Source of the DNA: Eretmocerus hayati
Lineage: Eukaryota; Arthropoda; Insecta; Hymenoptera; Aphelinidae
Direction: 5' to 3'
NCBI GenBank assembly: GCA_029851415.1
Contig: CM056744.1
Span: 9,679,268-9,743,267, forward strand
DNA: 64,000 nt
Shown here: piece after piece, positions 46,439 through 56,304 of the stretch
Layout of the letters: each line of letters begins with the position of its first letter
How positions within the stretch are numbered: the first letter of the stretch is position 1
Program-made: the position numbers and the translations under genes
The notes under the pieces: model-generated
Databases searched by the model: none
What the model was told of the DNA's origin: nothing
What the model saw: only the letters and a program-made list of their open reading frames with translations

Positions 46439-48810
46439 TGTGTATGTGTGTTGTTTTTTTTTGCGCCACGCTTTCTCTTCTACACTCCACTTTATCGATT
46501 TTTGCTTTTCTACAAGTTGTAGAGAATCACTCAGAGATGAGACCAGTTATTTGTCTGGTCTCCTCTCCAAATCGAATTTAATTTAAACGATTTTTTAGGC
46601 AAAATCGCTGAAATTGTGTACTTTCATACGAAAATATCTCTTTCTAACTTCACCTTACCCCAATTTTGATTACCTAGGCTATGGGTTTTTTGGCTCAATC
46701 TATCTTTTGGTTAATACCGAAATTCCATTCAAACTCCATCAACGTAAATTTTTATAAAAAAACCAAAATTTCCAACAAAAACAGCAATTTGAGCATGTTT
46801 AGACCTATTCTATCGAAATTCTGTTTTAACCAAATTACTCGTTTTGCTAAAAAAACCTCACTTTGGGTAGCCCAAATCCCCATAACTATTTTCCTCAAAA
46901 AAATAACTCAAAATATACAAAAATATTTTTTTCAATATTCATACTTTCCTCATATTGCTCCTCTAAACTACTTTATTCAAATTTTACTCAACTAAGTTGA
47001 TACTTTTTCATCGTTCTAAATCGATTGGTTGATACCGAATTTTCTCAAAATCCGTTTTAATACATTCAAAATCCCATTTATTCCCGAAAAATCCAAATTT
47101 TTTCAGAATACTCCCATTCAACCCAATATTTTATTCAACATAATTCATCTCATCAAAAAAGTGCTTTAACCATCTTATTCCTCTCGCCAAAATCTAACGA
47201 TTGTAAGTAACACTTTTCCCCTTAGAATTCTCAAAAACCCCCCAGTGACTCATCTCTCCGGCCCTTTGTCTGTGTCTGTGTGTGTGTGTGTGTGTATGTG
47301 TGTTGTTTTTTTTTGCGCCACGCTTTCTCTTCTACACTCCACTTTATCGATTTTTGCTTTTCTACAAGTTGTAGAGAATCACTCAGAGATGAGACCAGTT
47401 ATTTGTCTGGTCTCCTCTCCAAATCGAATTTAATTTAAACGATTTTTTAGGCAAAATCGCTGAAATTGTGTACTTTCATACGAAAATATCTCTTTCTAAC
47501 TTCACCTTACCCCAATTTTGATTACCTAGGCTATGGGTTTTTTGGCTCAATCTATCTTTTGGTTAATACCGAAATTCCATTCAAACTCCATCAACGTAAA
47601 TTTTTATAAAAAAACCAAAATTTCCAACAAAAACAGCAATTTGAGCATGTTTAGACCTATTCTATCGAAATTCTGTTTTAACCAAATTACTCGTTTTGCT
47701 AAAAAAACCTCACTTTGGGTAGCCCAAATCCCCATAACTATTTTCCTCAAAAAAATAACTCAAAATATACAAAAATATTTTTTTCAATATTCATACTTTC
47801 CTCATATTGCTCCTCTAAACTACTTTATTCAAATTTTACTCAACTAAGTTGATACTTTTTCATCGTTCTAAATCGATTGGTTGATACCGAATTTTCTCAA
47901 AATCCGTTTTAATACATTCAAAATCCCATTTATTCCCGAAAAATCCAAATTTTTTCAAAATACTCCCATTCAACCCAATATTTTCTCCAACATAATTCAT
48001 CTTATCACAAAAGTGCTTCAACCATCTTATTCCTCTCGCCAAAATCTAACGATTGTAAGTAACACTTTTCTCCTTATAATCCTCAAAAACCCCCCAGTGA
48101 CTCATCTTTCCGGCCCTTTGTCTGTGTCTCTTTGTGTGTGTGTATGTGTTGTTTTTTTTGCGCCACGCTTTCTCTTCTACACTCCACTTTATCGATTTTT
48201 GCTTTTCTACAAGTTGTAGAGAATGTCTCAGAGATGAGACCAGTGATTTGCCTGGTCTCCTCTCCAAATCGAATTTAATTTAAACGTTTTTTGAGGTAAA
48301 ATCGCTGAAATTGTTTACTTTCATACTAAAATATTTCTTTCTAACTTTACCTTACCTCAATTCTGATTACCTAGACTATGGTTTTTTTGGCTCAATCTAT
48401 CTTTTGGTTAACACCGAAATTCCATTCAAACTCCATCAACGTAAATTTTTATAAAAAAACCAAAATTTCCAACAAAAACAGCAATTTGAGCATGTTTAGA
48501 CCTATTCTATCGAAATTCTGTTTTAACCAAATTACTCGTTTTGCTAAAAAAACCTCACTCTAGGTAGCCCAAATCCCCATAACTATTTTCCTCAAAAAAA
48601 TAACTCAAAATATATAAAAATATTTTTTTCAATATTCATACTTTCCTCATATTGCTCCTCTAAACTACTTTATTCAAATTTTACTCAACTAAGTTGATAC
48701 TTTTTCATCGTTCTAAATCGATTGGTTGATACCGAATTTTCTCAAAATCCGTTTTAATACATTCAAAATCCGTTTTACTCCCGAAAAATCCAAATTTTTT
48801 CAGAATATTC

Positions 48811-49400
48811 CATTTTTATAATCCTTACACCAACTATATTAAAATTTGCCCTCAACCATACTACATATATTCCATGGAAAACCCTAGTTTAGGTCATCTG
48901 AATTCCCCTAAAAGGCAATCTCCTTATAATAACTCAAAATATCAGAAGGAAATCGCATCTAAAATTCATTTTCCGCTATTACCCACCCCCTAAACTAATA
49001 TATACAGATTTTACTCAACTAAGTTTATACTTTTTCATCGTTCTAAATCGATTAGTTGATACCGAATTTTTCAAAATCCTTTTAAATACATTCAAAATCC
49101 AATTTATTCCCGAGAAATCCAAATTTTTTTTAAAAACTCCATTTTTATGATCTTCTCACCAACTGTATCAAAATTTTCCCTCAACCAGACTACATATCTT
49201 CCATGAAAAACCCCAGTTTAGGTCATCTTAATTCCCCTCAAAGTGAATCTCGTAATAATAACCCAAAATATTAGAAGAAAATTGCTGCTAAAATTCATAT
49301 TATCCTCATATCTCCCTCTACAACTAATCTATCCACCTTTTAATGGACTAGAGAGATACTTTTCCCTCATTCTACATCGATTGGTTGGATCCAATCATTG
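48811..49400 (+). repeat. Diverged continuation of the array, about 320-bp sub-units
   Basis: Two sub-units, each starting CCATTTTTAT, with CATACTACATATATTCCATG/CAGACTACATATCTTCCATG, GTTTAGGTCATCTNAATTCC and TATACTTTTTCATCGTTC. The same blocks form the right third of the 852-bp unit, so the array grew from a shorter ancestral period and decays rightwards. Confidence 0.7.
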
Positions 49401-49975
49401 GATTGTGAGTGTGATATGAAATGCAATTAAATTAGATTAAAAAATATAACTATTTTGTAGGAATCCCAATCATCATTTTGGAATTTGATCAGTTTTGCAA
49501 ATTTCTCATTAGTTTCAGTGAACCTCTTAAACTATTTCGCTAAGAGGAAGCATTCTGCTAATGTCATTTAGCAGCGTATTTTTTTCTGTAATCAGAGACC
49601 GGAACTCTTCACGATTGCATTTAGTCTCAACAACGCAACAAATTTTCTATTCCTTGTATCAAATCAATTAAAGTCGCGCTTGATTCTCAAATGTTTTTGC
49701 TTTTATAATACTAAAAGTCAAATATCTCTGGAATGCAAAACCTATCATGCCATGTGTATATCTCAGTAGAGTCGATCTGAAGTGACACTGGAATGTTTGT
49801 GCTATTTTTCTCACAAGGTTTTTTCAAAATTCTCTGTCTTCAATTACTTTTACTCAGCAGAATTTCAAACGCCAAGCTAGAGTAATGATTGATAAAGTTG
49901 TGCTGAAAATCATATACTTATTGTAATTTCTTTGTAATTGCTTATACGCCAGACGGGGTTCTACCCCAAGGTGGA
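49401..49975. other. Unassigned intergenic sequence
   Basis: No supported gene or repeat beyond AT-rich runs. Confidence 0.4.
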
Positions 49976-49982
49976 ATAAAGA

Positions 49983-50092
49983 ACATACATACATACATAC
50001 ATACATACATACATACTCTAGGTGGTACAAAATTGTGAAAGAAGTCTGGTGACCTTTGGTGACCCGGACCCTCCGGACTCCTCTTGTAAGTA
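49983..50092 (+). repeat. (ACAT)n microsatellite plus half-copy of the 43.15-kb MITE
   Basis: An ACAT tract (49,983-50,018) leads directly into CTCTAGGTGGTACAAAATTG, GAAAGAAGTCTGGTGACCTT and CCCGGACCCTCCGGACTCCT followed by CTTGT. That matches the right arm of the 43,151-43,463 element, while its left arm is missing. Confidence 0.8.
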
Positions 50093-50099
50093 ACAACAT

Positions 50100-50775
50100 A
50101 TCGATAATTTTTCTTGCAGCGGTTTCGAATAGTCGTATACCAGTTGAATTTTCTTTTTCCTACCCTCAAATCCTCGGCTACATCCCACGCAAACAAATTC
50201 TTCCACCAAAATTCATAAAAAACTATATCCCCCCTCAAACAATCCATGCATGACAAGAAAAAAAACAATAACCATGGCATACACCCAAAGAGTCTCCTTT
50301 ACGATCTTTCTTTACATACAAAACCGCAGATACCTATTTTTCTCTCCGAGCGCAACTAATGATTTTACCCCTCGTGGGTGTCTTCGTTGTCGTCGTCGTC
50401 GTCATCTCAGTACAACCACATCGAGCATAATATACCATAACGTGTACGCAAAAAAAATCACTCGACCCACAAATTCCTCCATATATAACATTATATATTC
50501 ACTTTGCGGTAAAGTGTGACGGCTGCGGACACAGGAGCCTCTCAAAAAAGAAAAATAAAAATAAATAAAAATAATGATAAATTAAAATTCAACCCTGTGT
50601 AGGAAACTGCTGATCCACCAATGAGTGTCACTTTGCTTTCTAGACATGCTTGGTTTGTGGTAAATATACATAGCTTACGTATCATACCTCCAGGTGTACA
50701 TAAATACATCTATGTGTTTGAATATTCGCGCCATACGTATATACATAATGTGGTATGTATTATATGAGCCAATAA
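50100..50775. other. Unassigned sequence with GTC trinucleotide tract
   Basis: A short (GTC)n tract, GTTGTCGTCGTCGTCGTC, lies near 50,385-50,402 within a CG-containing patch. The left part is C/A-rich and the right part A/T- to G-rich. No exon can be closed. Confidence 0.35.
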
Positions 50776-50780
50776 AAGCT

Positions 50781-51185
50781 CTATGTATAGAGTGCTGCGT
50801 ATGATAATTTTAAAATGTATGTGGGAGTGTGGAATATAAGGAAAATGTGATATATGCGGGTAATATTATGTGGTCTCGGGATCAACTTGCACCGACCGAT
50901 GACCACGACTTTGTAAAATGTGAGCATGATGGTGTAGAAGAGTTCGGTGAGCTTGCGGCAAGTGTCGATATCGAGCAAGTCTAATGATTTGGAAAAATGA
51001 ACATTTTCTTGAACGCTGGCTGTATTACGCTGATATTTCATGTAATACTTGGGGTGTACTATGATATATCCATGAGATCAAGACAAGAAGGAGTTGAATT
51101 CAATGAGGTGTGCTTAAATTGTTAAGGATTTTCAATCTACTTACGTGCTCTGGAGAGTCCAAACGGTTTATTGATGGAATTCCTT
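50781..51185 (-). CDS. Candidate two-exon 3' gene end, family unknown
   Basis: Minus-strand exon 51,185-51,145 (41 nt; acceptor TTTTCAG, donor CAC|GTAAGT) joins in phase 0 to 51,029-50,781 (acceptor AATATCAG), which is open to a stop. The translation around the join is IPSINRLDSPEH|RNTASV. It continues through a stretch of visibly higher GC content encoding DLLDIDTCRKLTELFY and KVVVIGRCK, while the last 25 codons look non-coding. No upstream exon was found. It may be the end of a real gene or a fortuitous splice pair. Confidence 0.3.
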
Positions 51186-51189
51186 CTGA

Positions 51190-51910
51190 AAATGAAAATA
51201 AATTTGAAGTTTAAAAATTTAGAATCATCGAATTTTTATTTAAAATATTCCATCTTGAAGAATATGTTCTAGATGTGTCAATTGGTCACAATATTTGCGA
51301 GGAAAAAAAGTTGAAAAAATTGAGATAATCGAAAGATAGATAGATATTAATTTATTAGAGTCACGGGGCAGGACCCTGTGAGACTCAAAGAGAAATGACA
51401 GTTGTGAGATATAATATGTATTAAAATAAAACGAATTACATCGGGTATTTGTATATCGTAGCGTATTTAGCTTGTAATATAAGTTGAATTGTCTAAAAGG
51501 AAGAAATGAGTAAATTTGATGTTGAGACTTATATAGTTCAAGGGCCCCTGCTAAGGGTAGGGGTACTAATGGTATACATTAAAGGTCCGCGATTTGTCGA
51601 TCCATTCGATTCTGACTTTGTTGAAAAGATATTCAAATAATCTATTTTTGAAGTAGTTGGACTAGCTAGGACTCAGAACTATTGGAGACAGCTTGTTCAG
51701 CAACTTGGAGGCTACGATGGTGAATTATTTGTTTTGAGCTTCGGATAATATATGTCATAATAAAAGCTTATCACAAAGGTTCAAAATGCTTAAATAAAAA
51801 AAATGAATAAATAAAAGATCATCATAGTGATCAGATTGTAACCTATGGAATATTTCACATAATTACTCAAAAGCACCGTGCACTTGGGAGAAGTCTCCAT
51901 ATATTTTCTA
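51190..51910. other. Unassigned AT-rich sequence
   Basis: No supported feature. Confidence 0.4.
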
Positions 51911-52697
51911 TATAAGGTCAGTGTACCCAACTTGCCCCCATTAAGCCATTTTCTTAATAACTTCGGCCTATCTCCATATTTTCCAACGTACCTTAACTCA
52001 TTTTAAAGCTTGTCTTAAGACCTTCAAAACAAATTAAGGTACATTCAATTTGAACCAACTGGAGCCAAACTCTTTGAATTCTCCCAAAAGGTGATTTTTA
52101 AGAGTTTACAAAAGTGTGTACCCAACTTGCCCCCATTAAGCCTTTTTCTTAATTACTTTGGTTTACTTCAACGATTTTCAACGTGCTTCAGCTCATTTTG
52201 AAGCTTGTTTAAAGACCTTCAAAATGCATTAAGTTACGTTTAATTTGGATCAATTGGAGCCGAACTATCTCAATTCTTCCGAAATAAATGATGTAAATCG
52301 GCGATAAAGTGTTTTTATCGCCGTGCACGCACATTCGGAGCTTTTCGGTGGTTCGAAACACTATTTCTGACTTATTTTTACGTGATGAACACATTCTGAT
52401 TATTAAAAAAAGTCGTTCTGCACGCTCTTTCGAGATAAACATATGGGGGCATGTTGGGTACACTCCGATGTTGGCATTCCTTGTTTACAAATCGTCTCCG
52501 TGTTTTGCACATAGAACATCTCCATGTTCAAATTTTGCAATTTTGAAAAATGGATTTTCAAGGTCTTGAAACAAGGAATCGAATGCGCTAAGGTACGTTA
52601 AAATTGGTTGAACTCAACGAATTTGGCGCCGATTTCACTGAACGCAATTCACTCGGTGCTTTCTTAGCTAAGCAATCACGAAAAATAGAAAAAGGAC

Positions 52698-53012
52698 CCC
52701 GCCATAAATGATAGGATTTTGGCTTTCAGCGAATTTGATCGAATCGGCAATCAATTGATAGAGCTCGACGTGCTGAGCAAGAGTCTCCATAGCCGCTAAA
52801 CCCGAAAAATTCTCGTTTTCGAGTGATTTGGTTGCAAAGTCGCCGATTTTACCGAGCCAAAATAGGGTTATGGCATCAATCGAACAATAACATACGTTCA
52901 AATTCGTTCGGCTCGCTTGGTATTTGCCAGCTAAATACCTCTGATGAAGCAAGAATCTTTGCATTACACGCGATTTGATAATCCTCTCAAAAGAATCTTT
53001 CACTGCCGCCAT
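52698..53012 (-). pseudogene. Coding remnant in left arm of palindrome (open frame)
   Basis: A minus-strand frame reads AAVKDSFERIIKSRVMQRFL, then CYCSIDAITLFWLGKIGDFA, then LAAMETLAQHVELYQLIADS, up to the arm edge at NPIIYGG. Codons are GC-balanced and the chain looks helical, so it was probably once coding. It lacks an obvious start and stops outside the arm. I do not recognise the family. It may be captured host DNA or a piece of a transposon or viral gene. Confidence 0.45.
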
Positions 53013-54379
53013 TCTCGCGGGATATTTTCAAAGTCCGCACAATCGAAACGCTTCGAAAGATTTTGATATTTCAAACGGTCTGCGGGACATAGTATATTAT
53101 CAAGGCAAATGCGGATGACGAGTTTCATCATCAACGAGATACATACAATATTTAGAGCTCCTACTCACGCAAGGGTGCGTTGAGAAGAGCGTTTTCCCGC
53201 TGGATGGTTGAAAATACGTCTAAGCTCTCAGTACAACTTTGAAACAAAATCATTGAATCTTTTTCTCCGAACTGTTAATCGTTCGAAGGTAACGAGATTT
53301 TCACCTTTCTAGTGTGCGGGGATGGGAGGGGGGCCTACAGACATTTGAAAAGATCTTATGAGATTTCAGAGAGATATTCGTTTCGAATTTTGGGCGGTGA
53401 TTGAATTCCGCGCCGTATCGCACTCGGCTCGAACATACGAAAATCGAATCAGGCCCAACTCTATATCGGCAAAGGTCACGTACCTTTGCTGAAAGAATGC
53501 GAAAAAGTTATACCTCTGACCCGTGTATCTCTGGTATAAGGCGCGAGACAGAAAGTACATAGGAAATAGCTTCAAAAGTGTTCGTGGTAAGCTACAAAAT
53601 GCAATAGCAGAGAGGTCTGTACGACCAGTAGGCTCTGAAATGTCTAACTCTAGAAATCATCAGAGGTGTATTTACACTCTTGACCAGTAGTGTACATTCG
53701 AGAATATATCTATCGAAAATCAGAATGCAATATCTCTTGGTTATCAAACGACGATTATATTTTCTGTCAGATCGCACCTATTTTGAGAAAAAAGAATTCG
53801 ATGCTTCACATGGTTTCAACAGAGTACTTAATTAACTTCTCATTTCTGATATCATCTCGCTGAAACGAATATATTTTCGAAAATCAATGAGCGTCTACTC
53901 AAATAACCGTACAAGTCTCAATCAGCGATCCCGGAAAAAAAAATTAAAACGATCTTCGCAACCTTTCCCGATATAGAGTTGGGCCTGATTCGATTTTCGT
54001 ATGTTCGAGCCGAGTGCGATACTACGCGGAATTCAATCACCGCCCAAAATTCGAAACGAATATCTCTCTGAAATCTCATAAGATCTCTTCAAATGTCTGT
54101 AGGCCCCCCCCTCCCGCCTCCGCACACTAGAAAGGTGAGAATCTCGTTACCTTCAAACGATAAACAGTTCGGAAAAAAAAATTCAATGATTTTGTTTCAA
54201 AGTTGTACTGAGGGCTTAGACGTATTTTTCAACCATCCAGCAGGAAAACGCTCTTCTCAACGCACCCTTGCGTGAGGTGTGAGCTGTAATTATTGTATGT
54301 ATCTCGTTGATGATGAAGATCATATACTATGTCCCGCAGACCGTTTGAAATGTCAAAATCTTTCGAAGCGTTTCGATTG

Positions 54380-54733
54380 TGCGGACTTTGAAAATATCCC
54401 GCGAGAATGGCGGCAGCTAGTGAAAGATTCTTTTGAGAGGATTATCAAATCGCGTGTAATGCAAAGATTCTTGCTTCATCGGACGTATTTATAGCTGGCA
54501 AATACCAAGCGAGCCGTACGAATTCGAACTTATTTTATTGTTCGATTGATGCCATAACCCTATTTTGGCTCGGTAAAATCGGCGACTTTGCAACCAAATC
54601 ACTCGAAAACGAGAATTTTTCGGGTTTAGCGGCTATGGAGACTTTTGCTCAGCACGTCGAGCTCTATCGATTGATTGCCGATTCGATCAAATTCGCTGAA
54701 AGCCAAAATCCTATCATTTATGGCGGGGTCCTT
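54380..54733 (+). pseudogene. Coding remnant in right arm of palindrome (frame broken)
   Basis: Same sequence as the left-arm frame, starting near ENIPREWRQLVKDSFERI. After LLHRTY a stop interrupts what is RYLAGKYQ in the left arm. The frame resumes as METFAQHVELYRLIADSIKF to the arm edge. One arm has therefore drifted while the other stays open. Confidence 0.45.
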
Positions 54734-54896
54734 ACTTTAGAATTTCTGAAGAACGCAGGAATGATTCGGGGTCGATGCAAACTATTTACTTTCTCATATT
54801 TCAACATAGCAAACGAAAAAAAAAATCTGCCGGGAGGCCAAGGAGTGCCCATCCCCGAGATCGGCATATGGGGGCAAGTTGGGTACACTTACCTTA

Positions 54897-56035
54897 GTTA
54901 CTGGAGTACAATGAAATATTATCATAAATTCGGGAAATTTTGATGCATCAAACCATGGTTTCCCAAAGATCGAACCCATTTTGGATGAAAATTCCCAATC
55001 TTCTCAGCAGAAAGTCTAATTTAAGTTAACGCTTGTGCGGGCTACAATAGACTAAGAAAAGAATTCTCAAAGGCTATTTTAAATGGTAATTCTCATAGAT
55101 TACATTCAGCTGGATTTTAAAGTTCGAGTTTTTCTCTGCGAGTGCATAATTGTCTCATCAAATGCCTGAAAAAGATTCGCCCAAAAGCCTACAAAAGAAT
55201 TAAAACAAGAGCTACTCACGAAGGTCAAACTAATAATTTCTGATGTATGCAGTGCAAAATATACAAGTGCTAGCTCGATTCGGTGCAAAATTTTCGTAAT
55301 GTACCAAAAAAAAACGTGATCACGAGATCAAGCTCGAAAATGTTAAAAAAACGATGATAAATTCAAAAGATACCAATCAAAAAGGGCCAAACTGCTTTTC
55401 GAATACCGCACTTAACTCATCCAGAATATTTTTAATGCAACTCTCGGTTCGCATAACGAGGTCATGTAGCTCAAGTCAAGATATCTTCTTGGATGTTCGC
55501 CCACACAGGCTCTAACGATTTTAATCCGGACATGAAAAATATCCAAGACTGACGTGACAGCTACCTACCCTGCTCTTCCCTCCCACATTTTAGCCCTACT
55601 TATCCACACACACACACACATACACAAAAAGATCCTGAAGTTCTGCAAAAATCTCTTCTTTCCTCTCGTCCTTTTTACAAAACCGAGCAAATCTTGTGAT
55701 GCTGATGTAGCTCTCAGAGGTCCAAATAACTTAGGAGGTCTCGAGTTACGAAAGAAATTTCGCACGAATAAGCTCACGGATGATGGTCTGATAGTAAGGC
55801 GATTAAGAAGTGTGCCCTTGTTAATTTAAGAAACTCACTCTACCTTAGTGTTTTTTTTTCTCATCCTGATGCAACGCGACACGATATAAATATCTGAACT
55901 GCTCATCAAGCATGTATATAGCTTACTCTTGAGCTTAAAAAAGTTCCATTATTTAGTTTTTCGGGGAGTGATTTTGAAATTAGCACGTTTTTTGAGATGT
56001 TTTTTTATATAATATTCAGGATTCAGCATAAAATG
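54897..56035. other. Unassigned intergenic sequence
   Basis: A (CA)n tract lies at 55,601-55,620. A 91-codon + frame (55,554-55,829) has a hydrophilic C-terminal half but no splice or start support. Confidence 0.35.
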
Positions 56036-56039
56036 AAAT

Positions 56040-56300
56040 TATAATTTTGTGATAAAGGCTTGCTATTTTTGTAATGAAAATCTTTGCATCACCTATTTTT
56101 ACGGCATAGTACATCAGCGAGTAGTGTCATCCGGTCTTTTGAGATGGTTTCACTTCCAGCCTTCGATACTGCTGAGTTAATAGTTCTTGTACTTTTGCAA
56201 AAGTATTTGTCTTGGCAGCTTTTAACATGTCTTAATTGGTTTTCTGATAACTTCGATAAGTAGTCTCTAAAATCCATGTTAACGCTCGCTTTTGCTTTAC
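56040..56300 (-). pseudogene. Ankyrin-repeat gene relic (N-terminal part)
   Basis: After a T-rich acceptor ending TTATTCAG (exon start 56,300) and a short leader, an ATG at 56,277 begins MDFRDYLSKLSENQLRHVKS. This aligns with the N-terminus of the intact gene at 59,376 (MDLQSYCSTLSKEQLALLEA). About 50 codons in, a +1 shift is needed to reach YYAVKIGDAKIFITKIAS (56,111-56,058), which matches the intact protein's YYAVKQNVPEIFKALWRRGAS in its first ankyrin unit. Roughly 20-30 residues between the two are missing relative to the intact copy, and nothing further is detectable. It points away from the intact gene. The retained acceptor argues for DNA duplication, not retroposition. Confidence 0.7.
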
Positions 56301-56304
56301 CTGA

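Larger units (their letters stand above)
43589..48810 (+). repeat. 852-bp tandem array, three units, first one interrupted
   Basis: Units start at CATTCAACCCAATATTTT: unit 1 at 43,589 (interrupted by a transposon at 43,773-46,438), unit 2 at 47,115, unit 3 at 47,967-48,810. The unit 2 to unit 3 period is 852, and unit 1 is exactly 852 after removal of the insert and one target duplication. Units 1 and 2 are almost base-identical, including the (GT)n length, while unit 3 is several percent diverged. An open frame of 104 codons recurs at 46,681 and 47,533 and is truncated at 48,378. Its composition is A/T-biased and it is probably not a gene. Confidence 0.9.
52692..54733. repeat. 2-kb palindrome: 0.78-kb arms around a 0.48-kb spacer
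   Basis: The left arm 52,692-53,477 and right arm 53,962-54,733 are inverted copies with few differences. For example, AAAGGACCCCGCCATAAATG is mirrored at 54,733, and CCCAACTCTATATCGG near 53,456 is mirrored at 53,972. Centre near 53,715. The spacer 53,478-53,961 is unique. The arms carry the coding remnant described in the next entries. Confidence 0.9.
51915..54894. mobile_element. 2,980-bp foldback DNA transposon, TA duplication
   Basis: The left end is AGGTCAGTGTACCCAACTTG followed by CCCCCAT. The right end is the complement of AGGTAAGTGTACCCAACTTG followed by CCCCCAT. TA flanks at 51,913-51,914 and 54,895-54,896. The left terminal 200 bp is duplicated in tandem (a second GTGTACCCAACTTGCCCCCA at 52,116). 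The body is dominated by a 2-kb palindrome. There is no transposase. It has the same termini as the 19,424 element, so it belongs to one non-autonomous family with different cargo. Confidence 0.8.

Noticed and set aside
46681..48563. 104-codon frame conserved in three places
   Set aside because: Identity comes from the 852-bp tandem duplication itself. The third copy is truncated and composition is A/T-biased low complexity.
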